NCBI GenBank assembly: GCA_023864145.1
Contig: JAIVER010000006.1
Location: 1-14,496 of the forward strand
Direction: 5' to 3'
DNA: 14,496 bases
Origin: Thiohalomonas sp.
GTDB taxonomy: Bacteria > Pseudomonadota > Gammaproteobacteria > GRL18
Shown piece after piece: positions 1-7,965 of the stretch (the stretch's first letter is position 1; each line of letters starts with the position of its first letter). The notes beneath the pieces were generated by a model that saw only the letters and a list, made by a program, of their open reading frames with translations, searched no databases and was not told where the DNA came from. A program made the translations under genes and the position numbers.

Positions 1-72
1 ATGGGCTGTGAGAGTAATTTGCGTCATTGGATAATTTTGATCTTCTTCTCTATGAAAATCAAGCATTTTCAT
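1..72 (-). CDS. nuoH: NADH-quinone oxidoreductase subunit H, N-terminal fragment (partial, off left edge)
   Basis: An open frame starts with ATG at 72-70, overlapping the nuoG stop (TGA at 71-69) in an ATGA arrangement, and stays open for 24 codons to the window edge. NuoH is the membrane subunit that, with NuoB and NuoD, forms the quinone-binding region of complex I. The assignment rests on position: nuoH normally follows nuoG. The visible residues are polar, beginning MKMLDFHREED, and no membrane segment is reached yet. NuoH usually enters its first membrane helix quickly, so the real start could be the ATG at 27-25 (beginning MTQITLT), which has a purine-rich GAAGAAG upstream. Another product is possible because the diagnostic part lies outside the window. 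Confidence 0.6.
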   Translation of the reverse strand, partial: MKMLDFHREEDQNYPMTQITLTAH

Positions 73-74
73 AG
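50..74 (-). other. perfect 10-bp stem-loop over the nuoG stop and nuoH start
   Basis: The arms CTATGAAAAT (50-59) and ATTTTCATAG (65-74) are perfect inverted complements around the 5-base loop CAAGC. In the minus-strand transcript this hairpin buries the last nuoG bases, its TGA stop and the first candidate ATG of nuoH. Ribosomes finishing nuoG would melt it, so a role in translational coupling is plausible; that is inference. The stem is AT-rich and no U-tract follows, so it is not an intrinsic terminator. Confidence 0.55.
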
Positions 75-2459
75 GTCATGGGTATATGCTGGTCTAAGTT
101 CAATTGTATCAAAGCCGCCGCCTAATGACGCCGCCGCGATATTACCCGCAGGTAAATAAACACAATTATCGGTAATTCTATCATCAATCCTGATAGTCAC
201 CTCAGTGCTATTATCACCCTGTTTTGCTGTCACTATCTGTGCATCTTCAAGCTTCAATTTTTTTGCAAGGGCAGAATTGATTCCTGCAAAATCAACTTGC
301 GCATCTTGTGTCTGCTGCAGTGCAGCAGCTCTGCGGGTAACCGCATCTACATTATAAATTGATAATTCAGCAATTCTTTGCATGCCTGTCGTTTGCGCAC
401 TAATCTTCTCAGGACAGACCCAGGATAGCTGATTGTTTGTTTTATTCGTTACAGTCTGATTGGCAGAAGATTTAAGCTCATTAATAACATCTTCAGAACT
501 TTGATATTCAAAACCGTCTAAATTAAACAGGTTGCCTAACACTCGTAGTACTTTCCAGCCCGGCTTAGACAATCCATTGGCTTTGCTTACTGCGTTAAAG
601 CTTTGCCATGTTCCGTCAACATTAATTAAAGTGCCCGATGATTCTGTAATGGCCGCAATGGGTAATATGACATCGGAATCAGCTTGCATCGCATCGGTAA
701 CATAAGCACTTAAAGAAACCACAAAATCTGCATTTGCAAGAGCAGTTTTTGCCTGTAGCGGATTATCTAAATCACGCTCTGCTTCAATTCCGTAAAGAAT
801 ATAGCCTTTAAGGTTTTCTGCAAACATTGTCTGAGTATTTAAGCCGTCTGTGTGACTAAAGGCATTATTTGAGATATGAGTACGATGGGGCAGCAATCCA
901 GACAGGTAAGCACCTGAGGTATTAGCACCGGGAGTCAGATAACTCATAGTTGAACTGGTCGCAGCAGCAATAAAGGAAGCCAGCATTCTCATTGCAGAGT
1001 AATTCGGCATGGCCTGAATAATAGTACCCAGCATAACGACTGAGTTTTCTGCAGTAGATAATTCAGCAATACATTGTTTATGTTCATCAGCCACTTTTAC
1101 AGAGGCAACCAATGCCGCCAAGCCTTCCGGTGCATCCTGTACTGAGCTTTCCAGAGCAGCTTTTGCTAACACTTTCAGTTCTTTAAACATTTGCGCCGGG
1201 GCAATCGTAAATTCGTGCGCCGCTTTGAAGTTAGAATCAAAGCTGACAGAATTCACAAATGAAATCTTTGCCCCCTTTAAAGATGCTTGTCTTAATTGAT
1301 GCCCCATAATAGGCTGTTCTTTACGAACATTTGAGCCAATGATTAAAACTGCCTGCTGCTGTGAAATATGAGCAACACTCATAGCCAGACCGAGGAATAA
1401 AGGATCTTGATCCTGACCACTAAAGTCAGATTGACGCAGACGATGGTCAATATTATTACTGCCGATGCCACGCATTATTTTTTGTAACAGATACATTTCT
1501 TCTGTGGTAACAGAGGGGAAACAAACACTCCCAATTTGGTGTTTATCTTTTATGTCTTTGAGACCATTGACTGCAAATTGCAGCGCATCATCCCAACTGG
1601 CTTCTTTCCATTCGCCATCTTTCTTAATAAGCGGTCTGGTTAAGCGCTCATCACTTTGCAGACCTTCAAAACTATAACGATCACGATCTGAAATCCAGGC
1701 ATCATTAATCGCATCATTCTCACGAGCAATTACCCGTTTTATCTCACCATTTTTGGTCTGAACATTACAGTTTGAACCGATGCAGTCATGAGCGCCAATA
1801 CTGTCATTACTTGCTAATTCCCAGACACGGTAGGTGAAGCGTGATACTTTAGATGTCAGCGCACCAACCGGACAAAGGTCAATGATATTAGCGGATAATT
1901 CTGAATCGATACTCTTTTCAATATAAGTGCCGATTTCCATCCAGTCAGCACGTCCTGTGGCACCCAGTTCAGGCATTCCGGCAATTTCCTGCCCAAAACG
2001 GACACAGCGTGTACAATGAATACAACGGGTTAACTCAGTGGCGATAAGCGGACCGATATTTTTATCTTTAACCACTCGTTTGATTTCAGCATATCTGGAT
2101 TTGTCACTGCCATAGCCAATAGAGAATTCCTGTAAATCACATTCTCCACCTTGATCACATACCGGACAATCTAAAGGATGGTTAATCAGTAAAAATTCCA
2201 TTACCGATTTTTGTGCTGCCAGAGCATAAGTTGATTGGGTATTGACCACCATACCATCAGCAACAGGAGTTGCACAAGCCGGCATTGGCTTGGCCGCCTT
2301 CTCCACTTCAACCAGACACATACGGCAGCTGGCGGAAATGGATAGATTTTTATGATAACAAAAACGGGGTATGCCTATACCTGCCTTATCAGCAGCTTCA
2401 ATAAGCATCTGACCCTGCTCGGCTTCAACCTGTTGACCGTTAATTTCGATAGTTACCAT
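69..2459 (-). CDS. nuoG: NADH-quinone oxidoreductase subunit G (complex I Fe-S subunit)
   Basis: This 796-residue protein is the large iron-sulfur subunit of the peripheral arm of complex I, passing electrons from NuoF towards NuoB. The N-terminal ferredoxin-like domain has C34, C45, C48 and C62 for a [2Fe-2S] cluster. H94, C98, C101 and C107 match the His/Cys-bound [4Fe-4S] site. C146, C149, C152 and C196 form the second [4Fe-4S] site. From about residue 220 on, it is the inactive molybdopterin-oxidoreductase-like domain. There C226 and C231 are present, but the residue corresponding to the last N7 ligand is Ser (WISDRDR around 255-261), so the extra N7 cluster of the E. coli protein appears absent. 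ATG at 2459 is preceded by a modest GAG. It lies 65 bases after nuoF and overlaps nuoH. Confidence 0.97.
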   Translation of the reverse strand: MVTIEINGQQVEAEQGQMLIEAADKAGIGIPRFCYHKNLSISASCRMCLVEVEKAAKPMPACATPVADGMVVNTQSTYALAAQKSVMEFLLINHPLDCPVCDQGGECDLQEFSIGYGSDKSRYAEIKRVVKDKNIGPLIATELTRCIHCTRCVRFGQEIAGMPELGATGRADWMEIGTYIEKSIDSELSANIIDLCPVGALTSKVSRFTYRVWELASNDSIGAHDCIGSNCNVQTKNGEIKRVIARENDAINDAWISDRDRYSFEGLQSDERLTRPLIKKDGEWKEASWDDALQFAVNGLKDIKDKHQIGSVCFPSVTTEEMYLLQKIMRGIGSNNIDHRLRQSDFSGQDQDPLFLGLAMSVAHISQQQAVLIIGSNVRKEQPIMGHQLRQASLKGAKISFVNSVSFDSNFKAAHEFTIAPAQMFKELKVLAKAALESSVQDAPEGLAALVASVKVADEHKQCIAELSTAENSVVMLGTIIQAMPNYSAMRMLASFIAAATSSTMSYLTPGANTSGAYLSGLLPHRTHISNNAFSHTDGLNTQTMFAENLKGYILYGIEAERDLDNPLQAKTALANADFVVSLSAYVTDAMQADSDVILPIAAITESSGTLINVDGTWQSFNAVSKANGLSKPGWKVLRVLGNLFNLDGFEYQSSEDVINELKSSANQTVTNKTNNQLSWVCPEKISAQTTGMQRIAELSIYNVDAVTRRAAALQQTQDAQVDFAGINSALAKKLKLEDAQIVTAKQGDNSTEVTIRIDDRITDNCVYLPAGNIAAASLGGGFDTIELRPAYTHDL

Positions 2460-2495
2460 ATTAAATACTCGTAAATCCGTCTTTAAATAAAAAGA

Positions 2496-2519
2496 TTAGT
2501 TAATTAGTTAATTAGTTAT
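2496..2519. repeat. three tandem copies of the 8-mer TTAGTTAA in the nuoF-nuoG spacer
   Basis: Three consecutive 8-base units (2496-2503, 2504-2511, 2512-2519) read TTAGTTAA, TTAGTTAA and TTAGTTAT. They lie directly after the nuoF stop codon in an AT-rich spacer. A short tandem array of this kind can change copy number by slippage. No protein-coding or clear regulatory role is visible. Confidence 0.7.
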
Positions 2520-2524
2520 TTGTA

Positions 2525-3805
2525 TTACTTACTGCCTGGTCCAACCATACATTTCTTATGGTCGATATGATATTGGAACTCATCACGATAATCCTTAAGA
2601 AAGCCTTTCACCGGCATAGAAGCAGCTTCACCCAGTGCGCAAATTGTACGCCCCATAATGTCACCTGCCACTTTATCTAACAGATCAATATCTTCCTGTT
2701 TACCATAACCATGTTCAATTCGATGCATGATGTGTGATATCCAGCCAGTGCCTTCACGACATGGAGTACATTGACCACAGGATTCTTCCTGATAAAAATG
2801 TGACAAACGAGCTAAGGCATTTACCATACAAACGTTATCATCCAGAATAATCACAGCACCTGAACCCAGCATTGAACCTGCAGCTTGAATGCTGTCATAG
2901 TCCATAGTGACATCCATCATTTGCTCACCTGGAATAACCGGCGAAGAACTACCACCTGGAATGACGGCTTTAAGTTTATAACCGTCTTTCATGCCTCCGC
3001 ACATTTCTAATAATTCAGAAAAAGGAGTGCCCATATCAATTTCATAGTTGCCCGGACGCTTCAGATTACCTGATACAGAAAATAGTTTTGTGCCGCCATT
3101 ATTCGGCTTACCGTGTTCCAGAAACCACTGAGCGCCTTTTTCTACAATAACCGGTATAGAGGCTAGTGTTTCGGTATTATTAATGGTGGTTGGCTTACCA
3201 TATAAACCAAATCCCGCAGGAAATGGCGGCTTAAAGCGCGGCTGACCTTTTTTACCCTCTATGGATTCCAGCAGAGCAGTTTCTTCGCCGCAAATATAGG
3301 CACCACCGCCCAAATGTGAATGTGCATCAAAATTAAAATCGCTGCCGAATAATTTATCACCCAGATAACCGGCTTCACGAGCTTCTTTAAGAGCATTATC
3401 AAAACGGCTATAAGGTTCCCAAAATTCGCCTCGAATGTAGTTATAACCGGTATCTGCACCAATGCAATAACCGGCGATAGCCATACCTTCTATCAGCTGA
3501 TGCGGGTTATAGCGTAAAATATCACGATCTTTACAGGTACCCGGCTCACCTTCATCTGAATTACAAACAATATATTTCTGACCTTCAGAGTGGCGCGGCA
3601 TAAAACTCCATTTCAGACCCGTTGGAAATCCAGCACCACCGCGACCTCTTAATGCTGAAGTTTTTACTTGTTCAATAATATCTTCTGCCGGGATCTTCTC
3701 TGTAAGAATTTTCTTCAGCGATTGATAGCCACCGACACTAAGATAGGATTCCAGTGTCCATGGTTCATCAAGATGTAATGTTCTAAAACAAACTTCGTTT
3801 GCCAT
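2525..3805 (-). CDS. nuoF: NADH-quinone oxidoreductase subunit F (NADH- and FMN-binding)
   Basis: NuoF (426 residues) is the entry point of complex I: it oxidises NADH, holds FMN, and passes electrons to a [4Fe-4S] cluster. The sequence shows the glycine-rich nucleotide-binding loop [13 protein letters not shown] (54-66), the conserved stretch [16 protein letters not shown] (166-181), and the cluster cysteines C343, C346 and C349 in [12 protein letters not shown] with C389 further on. The length is normal for the family. ATG at 3805 has a good Shine-Dalgarno GGAG six bases upstream. A 97-base spacer separates it from nuoE, the widest gap between complete genes inside this nuo cluster. Together NuoE, NuoF and NuoG form the NADH dehydrogenase module. 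Confidence 0.98.
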   Translation of the reverse strand: MANEVCFRTLHLDEPWTLESYLSVGGYQSLKKILTEKIPAEDIIEQVKTSALRGRGGAGFPTGLKWSFMPRHSEGQKYIVCNSDEGEPGTCKDRDILRYNPHQLIEGMAIAGYCIGADTGYNYIRGEFWEPYSRFDNALKEAREAGYLGDKLFGSDFNFDAHSHLGGGAYICGEETALLESIEGKKGQPRFKPPFPAGFGLYGKPTTINNTETLASIPVIVEKGAQWFLEHGKPNNGGTKLFSVSGNLKRPGNYEIDMGTPFSELLEMCGGMKDGYKLKAVIPGGSSSPVIPGEQMMDVTMDYDSIQAAGSMLGSGAVIILDDNVCMVNALARLSHFYQEESCGQCTPCREGTGWISHIMHRIEHGYGKQEDIDLLDKVAGDIMGRTICALGEAASMPVKGFLKDYRDEFQYHIDHKKCMVGPGSK

Positions 3806-3828
3806 TAAATACTCCGCTGGCTGCTCAA

Positions 3829-3842
3829 GCTTTCAAGAAAGC
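3829..3842. other. small hairpin in the nuoE-nuoF spacer
   Basis: GCTTTCAAGAAAGC can fold as GCTTT/AAAGC around a CAAG loop. It lies about 20 bases upstream of the nuoF Shine-Dalgarno. It is short, so it is only a weak candidate for mRNA structure. Confidence 0.3.
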
Positions 3843-3888
3843 GTTCAAACTTTAGCCTACAACCTTTAACCTTCAAATGTGGTCTCAA

Positions 3889-3904
3889 AGAAAGGCGGCT
3901 TTCT
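3889..3904 (-). terminator. attenuator-like hairpin at the end of nuoE (weak)
   Basis: AGAAAG (3889-3894) and CTTTCT (3899-3904) are perfect inverted complements around a 4-base loop. The stem takes in part of the nuoE TAG stop. On the minus strand it is followed by only three T residues before a G, so it is at best a leaky attenuator or an RNA-processing or stability structure between nuoE and nuoF. Confidence 0.25.
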
Positions 3905-4397
3905 ATTTCAATCCGTCTAAAATCGTGTCAATTTTTTCTGCGTCAAGATTTTCGTAATAGTTTTCACCGATTTGCATCATCGGGGCACCAGAACAAGCGC
4001 CAAGACATTCAACTTCTTTGAGAGTAAAACGATTATCTTCTGTCGTCTCACCCATTTTGATATCCAGTTTATCTTCCAGATGAGCAACGATTTCACCTGA
4101 TCCGCATACCATGCAGGATATGTTGGTACAGACACATATCTTGTGCTTGCCAAGGGGCTTATGCTCATACATGGAATAAAAAGTAGCCACTTCATAGACA
4201 TGAATTTTATCCATATCAAGATAGTCCGCAACAGCATCCATCAGTTCAGTCGTTAACCAGCAGCCATTTTGATCCTGGACTATACGCAAGGCAGCCATAA
4301 CAGCTGACTGTTTTTTATCAGCCGGATATTTCGCTACCCACTGATCAATATCTTCTCTTGATGCCGTGTTAATCAATTCATTATTCGCTTGAGGCAT
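3903..4397 (-). CDS. nuoE: NADH-quinone oxidoreductase subunit E ([2Fe-2S] subunit)
   Basis: NuoE (164 residues) is the small thioredoxin-fold [2Fe-2S] protein that sits against NuoF in the NADH dehydrogenase module. The ligand pattern is clear: C90 and C95 (CTNISC) with C131 and C135 (CLGAC). Upstream is the family segment YEVATFYSMY (68-77). Two further cysteines, C88 and C98, flank the first pair and are not part of the usual ligand set. The start ATG (4397-4395) overlaps the nuoD TAA by one base (TAATG), and a strong GGAGGT lies about ten bases upstream, inside the end of nuoD. This points to coupled translation. Confidence 0.97.
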   Translation of the reverse strand: MPQANNELINTASREDIDQWVAKYPADKKQSAVMAALRIVQDQNGCWLTTELMDAVADYLDMDKIHVYEVATFYSMYEHKPLGKHKICVCTNISCMVCGSGEIVAHLEDKLDIKMGETTEDNRFTLKEVECLGACSGAPMMQIGENYYENLDAEKIDTILDGLK

Positions 4398-5653
4398 TAT
4401 CTGTCTACCTCCCCAAATACAATATCAAGTGTACCAATTACAGTCACTACATCAGCAAGCATATGGCCTTCAGTTAAAAAATTAATCGCTGACATATGCG
4501 CAAATCCCGATGCTCTGATTTTTAAACGATACGGTTTATTGGCGCCATCTGAAACAATATAAGTTCCGAATTCACCCTTTGGCTGTTCAACAGCACAATA
4601 AGCTTCACCTTCCGGCACACTATAGCCTTCAGAGAAATGCTTAAAGTGATGAATCAGTCCTTCCATATCTTCTTTCATATCCATACGATTAGGCATGGTT
4701 ACTTTATAATCTTCATGCATCACCGGACCTGGATTATTCTGCAGCCAGTCGATACATTGAATAATAATACGATTTGATTGACGCATTTCTTCAACCCGTA
4801 CTACATATCGATCATAACAGTCTCCATTTGTACCGACTGGAATATCAAAATCAACTTTGTCATAAACGGCATAGGGCTCCATTTTTCTTAAATCCCAGGG
4901 AACACCTGAAGCACGCAGCATTGGCCCCGTAAAGCCTAAGTCTTTTGCTTGCTCTGCTGTCACGCAGCCAATATCAACTAATCTTTGTTTCCAGATGCGG
5001 TTATCTGTTAATAAGGTTTCATATTCATCAACATAACCTTCAAAACGGTCAGTAAAATCTTTTAAAAAGTCTAATAATGAACCCTGACGATTTTTGTTCT
5101 GTTCGTCAACTTCGGACTGAGTATGCCACTGCGATGCTTTTTTATAGTGGGGCATACTATCGGGCAAATCACGATAAACACCGCCAGGACGATAATAACT
5201 AGCATGCATACGTGCACCGGAAACCGCTTCATAGGCATCCAGCAGATCTTCACGTTCACGAAAACAATAAAGGAACATGGTCATAGCACCGACATCAAGC
5301 CCATGAGTACCAAGCCACATCAAGTGATTTAAAAGACGGGTAATTTCATCAAACATAACGCGAATATATTGCGCTCGTTCAGGCACTTCTATATCTAATA
5401 ATTTTTCAATGGTCATGCAGTAGGCATGCTCATTACACAACATGGAGACATAATCCAGACGATCCATATAACCGATATTTTGATTATAAATCCTGCTCTC
5501 AGCCAGTTTTTCTGTACCTCGATGCAGTAAACCAACATGCGGATCGGCTCTTTGGACTACTTCACCATCAAGTTCTAAAATTAAACGTAACACACCATGG
5601 GCAGCTGGATGCTGGGGGCCAAAATTAAGTGTGTAATTCAGAATTCCTGACAT
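4397..5653 (-). CDS. nuoD: NADH-quinone oxidoreductase subunit D (49 kDa-type, quinone site)
   Basis: NuoD (418 residues, normal length for a stand-alone protein) is the hydrogenase-like subunit that forms the quinone cavity with NuoB. The N-terminal motif GPQHPAAHG (12-20) carries H15 and H19. [13 protein letters not shown] (37-49) follows, and Y68 in MDRLDY corresponds to the conserved quinone-site tyrosine. These assignments come from knowledge of the bacterial and mitochondrial 49 kDa family. The gene is separate from nuoC, unlike the enterobacterial fusion. Its ATG overlaps the nuoC TAA by one base (TAATG), and a purine-rich GGGGGAAA just upstream inside nuoC gives a strong ribosome-binding site. 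Confidence 0.98.
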   Translation of the reverse strand: MSGILNYTLNFGPQHPAAHGVLRLILELDGEVVQRADPHVGLLHRGTEKLAESRIYNQNIGYMDRLDYVSMLCNEHAYCMTIEKLLDIEVPERAQYIRVMFDEITRLLNHLMWLGTHGLDVGAMTMFLYCFREREDLLDAYEAVSGARMHASYYRPGGVYRDLPDSMPHYKKASQWHTQSEVDEQNKNRQGSLLDFLKDFTDRFEGYVDEYETLLTDNRIWKQRLVDIGCVTAEQAKDLGFTGPMLRASGVPWDLRKMEPYAVYDKVDFDIPVGTNGDCYDRYVVRVEEMRQSNRIIIQCIDWLQNNPGPVMHEDYKVTMPNRMDMKEDMEGLIHHFKHFSEGYSVPEGEAYCAVEQPKGEFGTYIVSDGANKPYRLKIRASGFAHMSAINFLTEGHMLADVVTVIGTLDIVFGEVDR

Positions 5654-6312
5654 TAAGCACTTTCCCCCTGGCTTTCACTACCTGCTGGATCATTATTTGA
5701 AGAGAGATTTGCAAAACGCTCGGCATAACGATTATCGTCTCTGATAGTTCTTGGAATGTTAATTCGTTCTTCAATGGACACCGGCTCATAGACAACACGT
5801 TGCTTATTTGCATCGTAGCGCATCTCAACCTGACCAACCAATGGGAAGTCTTTACGTAATGGATGACCAATAAAACCATAGTCAGTTAAAATCCGGCGTA
5901 AATCAGGATGTCCTGAATAAAGAATACCTAATAGATCAAAAGCTTCACGCTCAAACCAGTTAGCACCACTCCAGACAGACACAACAGAGTCCACCATTGG
6001 GAAGTCCTCATCCAACCAGGTCCTGAGACGAATTCTATGATTATTTTTTACCGACAATAAATGATAAACAGAAGCATAACGTGACGCACAGGATTTAGAT
6101 CCTTCATAGGTACTATAATCCACACCACAAAGATCAATCATTGTATCAAAAGCCAATTCTTGATTGTCTCGTAATGTTTGACAAATCTGGACGAGATTTT
6201 CTTTACTGACTTCAATAGTCAATTCACCGTGTGCAACAACTGCGTTTACGGTTTCTATTTCTGCCAGAGCATTGCTCACTTTGTCAGATAATTCAGAGTA
6301 ATATTGCGACAT
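5653..6312 (-). CDS. nuoC: NADH-quinone oxidoreductase subunit C (30 kDa-type)
   Basis: NuoC (219 residues) is the 30 kDa-type peripheral subunit that packs beside NuoD in the connecting part of complex I. It has no cofactor. The signature is the segment [12 protein letters not shown] (119-130), followed by GHPDLRRIL (135-143), where an arginine pair is conserved, and GHPLRKDFP (149-157). The C-terminal tail after about 205 is polar and probably disordered. ATG at 6312 lies 14 bases after nuoB, with a weak AGAGAA upstream. The gene ends in the 1-base TAATG overlap with nuoD. Confidence 0.97.
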   Translation of the reverse strand: MSQYYSELSDKVSNALAEIETVNAVVAHGELTIEVSKENLVQICQTLRDNQELAFDTMIDLCGVDYSTYEGSKSCASRYASVYHLLSVKNNHRIRLRTWLDEDFPMVDSVVSVWSGANWFEREAFDLLGILYSGHPDLRRILTDYGFIGHPLRKDFPLVGQVEMRYDANKQRVVYEPVSIEERINIPRTIRDDNRYAERFANLSSNNDPAGSESQGESA

Positions 6313-6326
6313 TCAGCGTGTTCTCT

Positions 6327-6803
6327 TTATCGTGCAATCGTATTAGTACGTTTAATTTTATTCTGCAGCTGGATAATAGCATATAAAAATGCTTCTGCAG
6401 TAGGTGGGCAACCCGGCACATAAATATCGACCGGAACAACTCGATCACAACCTCTGACCACAGAGTATGAATAGTGATAATAACCACCACCATTAGCACA
6501 GGAACCCATGGAAATCACCCAGCGAGGTTCAGCCATCTGGTCGTAAACTTTACGTAGAGCGGGAGCCATTTTATTAACCAGTGTGCCCGCAACAACCATC
6601 ACATCAGATTGTCTTGGACTGGGTCTAAAGACAATACCAAAACGGTCAAGGTCATAACGTGAAGCACCTGCCTGCATCATTTCAACGGCACAACATGCCA
6701 GACCAAAGGTCATAGGCCACATTGAACCGGTTCTTGCCCAGTTAATGAGTTTATCGGCGGTTGTGGTGATAACCCCTTCTTCTAAAATACCCTCTATTCC
6801 CAT
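6327..6803 (-). CDS. nuoB: NADH-quinone oxidoreductase subunit B (N2 cluster subunit)
   Basis: NuoB (158 residues from this start) carries cluster N2, the last [4Fe-4S] centre before quinone. The tandem cysteines C37-C38 in ACCAVEMM, with C102 and C132, supply the ligands. I chose the ATG at 6803-6801 (protein begins [10 protein letters not shown]) over a GTG at 6824. The ATG matches the usual NuoB N terminus and is preceded by an AAGG Shine-Dalgarno at a suitable distance, which would lie inside the coding region if GTG were used. The gene overlaps the nuoA stop by 10 bases and ends 14 bases before nuoC. Confidence 0.97.
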   Translation of the reverse strand: MGIEGILEEGVITTTADKLINWARTGSMWPMTFGLACCAVEMMQAGASRYDLDRFGIVFRPSPRQSDVMVVAGTLVNKMAPALRKVYDQMAEPRWVISMGSCANGGGYYHYSYSVVRGCDRVVPVDIYVPGCPPTAEAFLYAIIQLQNKIKRTNTIAR

Positions 6804-7150
6804 TCTAGCGCACCTTTTTTCCACTCATAGATAAAACCAACAACTATAAGTCCTAGAAATATTGCCATAGCAAGCAAACCAAAGGTACCAATTGTATCGA
6901 GTACAACAGCCCAGGGGAAAAGAAATGCTATTTCCAAATCAAAGATAATAAAAAGAATGGCGACGAGATAATATCGAACATCAAATTTTAGACGGGAATC
7001 TTCGAATGCTTCGAAACCGCATTCGTAAGGTGAATTTTTTTCGCGATCAGGTCTATCTAGAGATAAAATAAGCCCCATTACGGTCATTCCAATGCCAACC
7101 AAGAGGCCTACTCCCATAAAAATAAGTACGGGAAGATAATTTTCAAGCAT
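6794..7150 (-). CDS. nuoA: NADH-quinone oxidoreductase subunit A (membrane subunit)
   Basis: NuoA (118 residues) is a small subunit at the junction of the membrane and peripheral arms. Three hydrophobic helices are visible, at about 7-30, 60-81 and 88-109. Between the first two is the conserved loop with YECG (42-45), and acidic residues D71 and E73 lie in FDLEIAF, in the second helix. It is the first gene of the nuo operon. ATG at 7150 has an AAGGAT Shine-Dalgarno a few bases upstream, located in the loop of a possible 7-bp hairpin. The last codons overlap nuoB. Confidence 0.97.
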   Translation of the reverse strand: MLENYLPVLIFMGVGLLVGIGMTVMGLILSLDRPDREKNSPYECGFEAFEDSRLKFDVRYYLVAILFIIFDLEIAFLFPWAVVLDTIGTFGLLAMAIFLGLIVVGFIYEWKKGALEWE

Positions 7151-7180
7151 ATTAGATCCTTACTTGATCCGATATCTAAT
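7151..7180 (-). promoter_or_regulatory. hairpin presenting the nuoA ribosome-binding site
   Basis: ATTAGAT (7151-7157) and ATCTAAT (7174-7180) are inverted complements, directly upstream of the nuoA ATG. The 16-base loop holds the AAGG Shine-Dalgarno and two direct GGATC copies (on the minus strand) six bases apart. The stem is weak and AT-rich. A role in setting nuoA translation is only a possibility. Confidence 0.3.
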
Positions 7181-7362
7181 GCAATGCATACCGAACACTA
7201 ATATTATTTAACTTTTTTTATTTAGGTATGTTCTTAAAAACGTATATTCATTACGTTGAATAAGAAATTGATAATACTTTAAACTATATTCAAGATCATG
7301 AAAAGCAATTTATCATGATGTTTTTTCATATTTATTATTTTATTACTTCTCTATGGAAGTTT

Positions 7363-7391
7363 CTGATACATTCGCATTTAGATTTTGTCAA
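7363..7391 (-). promoter_or_regulatory. candidate sigma70 promoter of the nuo operon
   Basis: On the minus strand a perfect -35 hexamer TTGACA (7391-7386) is followed after 17 bases by TATCAG (7368-7363), a 4/6 match to the -10 consensus. It starts just after the tRNA-Leu gene and would give an mRNA start near 7356 with a leader of about 205 bases to nuoA. The 259-base spacer 7151-7409 contains no gene. No terminator is visible between the tRNA and this promoter, so read-through from secG/tRNA may also supply nuo mRNA. Confidence 0.55.
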
Positions 7392-7409
7392 ACAAATAAC
7401 ATCTTAATT

Positions 7410-7495
7410 TGGTGCCGATGGCCGGATTCGAACCGGCACAGCCATAAGCCACTACCCCCTCAAGGTAGCGTGTCTACCAATTTCACCACATCGGC
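7410..7495 (-). tRNA. leuU: tRNA-Leu (anticodon GAG)
   Basis: On the minus strand the 86-base gene has a perfect 7-bp acceptor stem (GCCGATG/CATCGGC), a discriminator A and an encoded CCA end. The anticodon stem is CTACC/GGTAG with loop TTGAGGG, giving anticodon GAG (7461-7459), which reads CUU and CUC leucine codons. There is a long class II variable arm, and the T arm contains GGTTCGAATCC. It lies 44 bases after secG. This secG/tRNA-Leu(GAG) pairing is also found in E. coli, which supports both identities and suggests processing from a shared transcript. Confidence 0.97.
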
Positions 7496-7506
7496 AAATT
7501 TATTCT

Positions 7507-7531
7507 TTGCGAAACATAAGCTGTTTCGTAA
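7507..7531 (-). other. hairpin between secG and tRNA-Leu, possible processing site
   Basis: TTGCGAAACA (7507-7516) and TGTTTCGTAA (7522-7531) pair at nine of ten positions around the loop TAAGC. It occupies most of the 44-base spacer between the secG stop and the tRNA 5' end. No U-tract follows on the minus strand. A structure that guides mRNA/tRNA separation is plausible, but this is inference. Confidence 0.4.
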
Positions 7532-7539
7532 GTCAAATT

Positions 7540-7911
7540 TTATTCAGCTGATAATGCAGGTTTATCTGTTGTTTCAGCAGGGGTATTCGCAGAAACAGGT
7601 AAAGCCGGCTTGTCTTCAGATTGAATTTGTTCTACCCGATTTAACACTTCAACTGCTTCAGATTTTTCTGCAGAAACCTGAGCTGACAGATAGGATAAAA
7701 ATAAACTGGTTACGAAGAAGACTGTTGCCAGAATTGCAGTTGATTTACTTAAAAAATTACCTGAACCCTGACTACCAAATACAGTTGTCGAAGCACCACT
7801 GCCTCCGCCAAAAGCAGCTCCGGCATCAGCGCCTTTACCCTGCTGAATTAAGATCAAGCCAATTAATGTAATTGCAATGACAATGTGAACTGCCAGTATT
7901 ACTGATTCCAT
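7540..7911 (-). CDS. secG: protein translocase subunit SecG
   Basis: SecG (123 residues) is the small accessory membrane subunit of the SecYEG export channel. It shows two hydrophobic helices (about 3-22 and 57-76). Between them is the family's glycine-rich cytoplasmic loop, with QQGKGADAGAAFGGG (23-37) and the TVFGSQGSGNFLSK stretch (43-56). The tail after residue 80 is polar, with a repeated KPAL motif, and is likely disordered. ATG at 7911 has only a weak upstream GGT. It lies 54 bases after tpiA and precedes the tRNA-Leu gene, the conserved neighbourhood. Confidence 0.96.
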   Translation of the reverse strand: MESVILAVHIVIAITLIGLILIQQGKGADAGAAFGGGSGASTTVFGSQGSGNFLSKSTAILATVFFVTSLFLSYLSAQVSAEKSEAVEVLNRVEQIQSEDKPALPVSANTPAETTDKPALSAE

Positions 7912-7965
7912 ATTTTTTATTACCAGTTTATCTTAGGATTGCGAAAAAAATTTATTAATAAAAAC

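Noticed and set aside
6804..6824. GTG start adding seven residues to nuoB
   Set aside because: It would put the evident AAGG ribosome-binding site inside the gene; the downstream ATG gives the normal NuoB N terminus.
7353..7871. 172-codon plus-strand open frame across tRNA-Leu and secG
   Set aside because: It runs antisense through a clear tRNA and a conserved gene, and its translation looks like no protein family.
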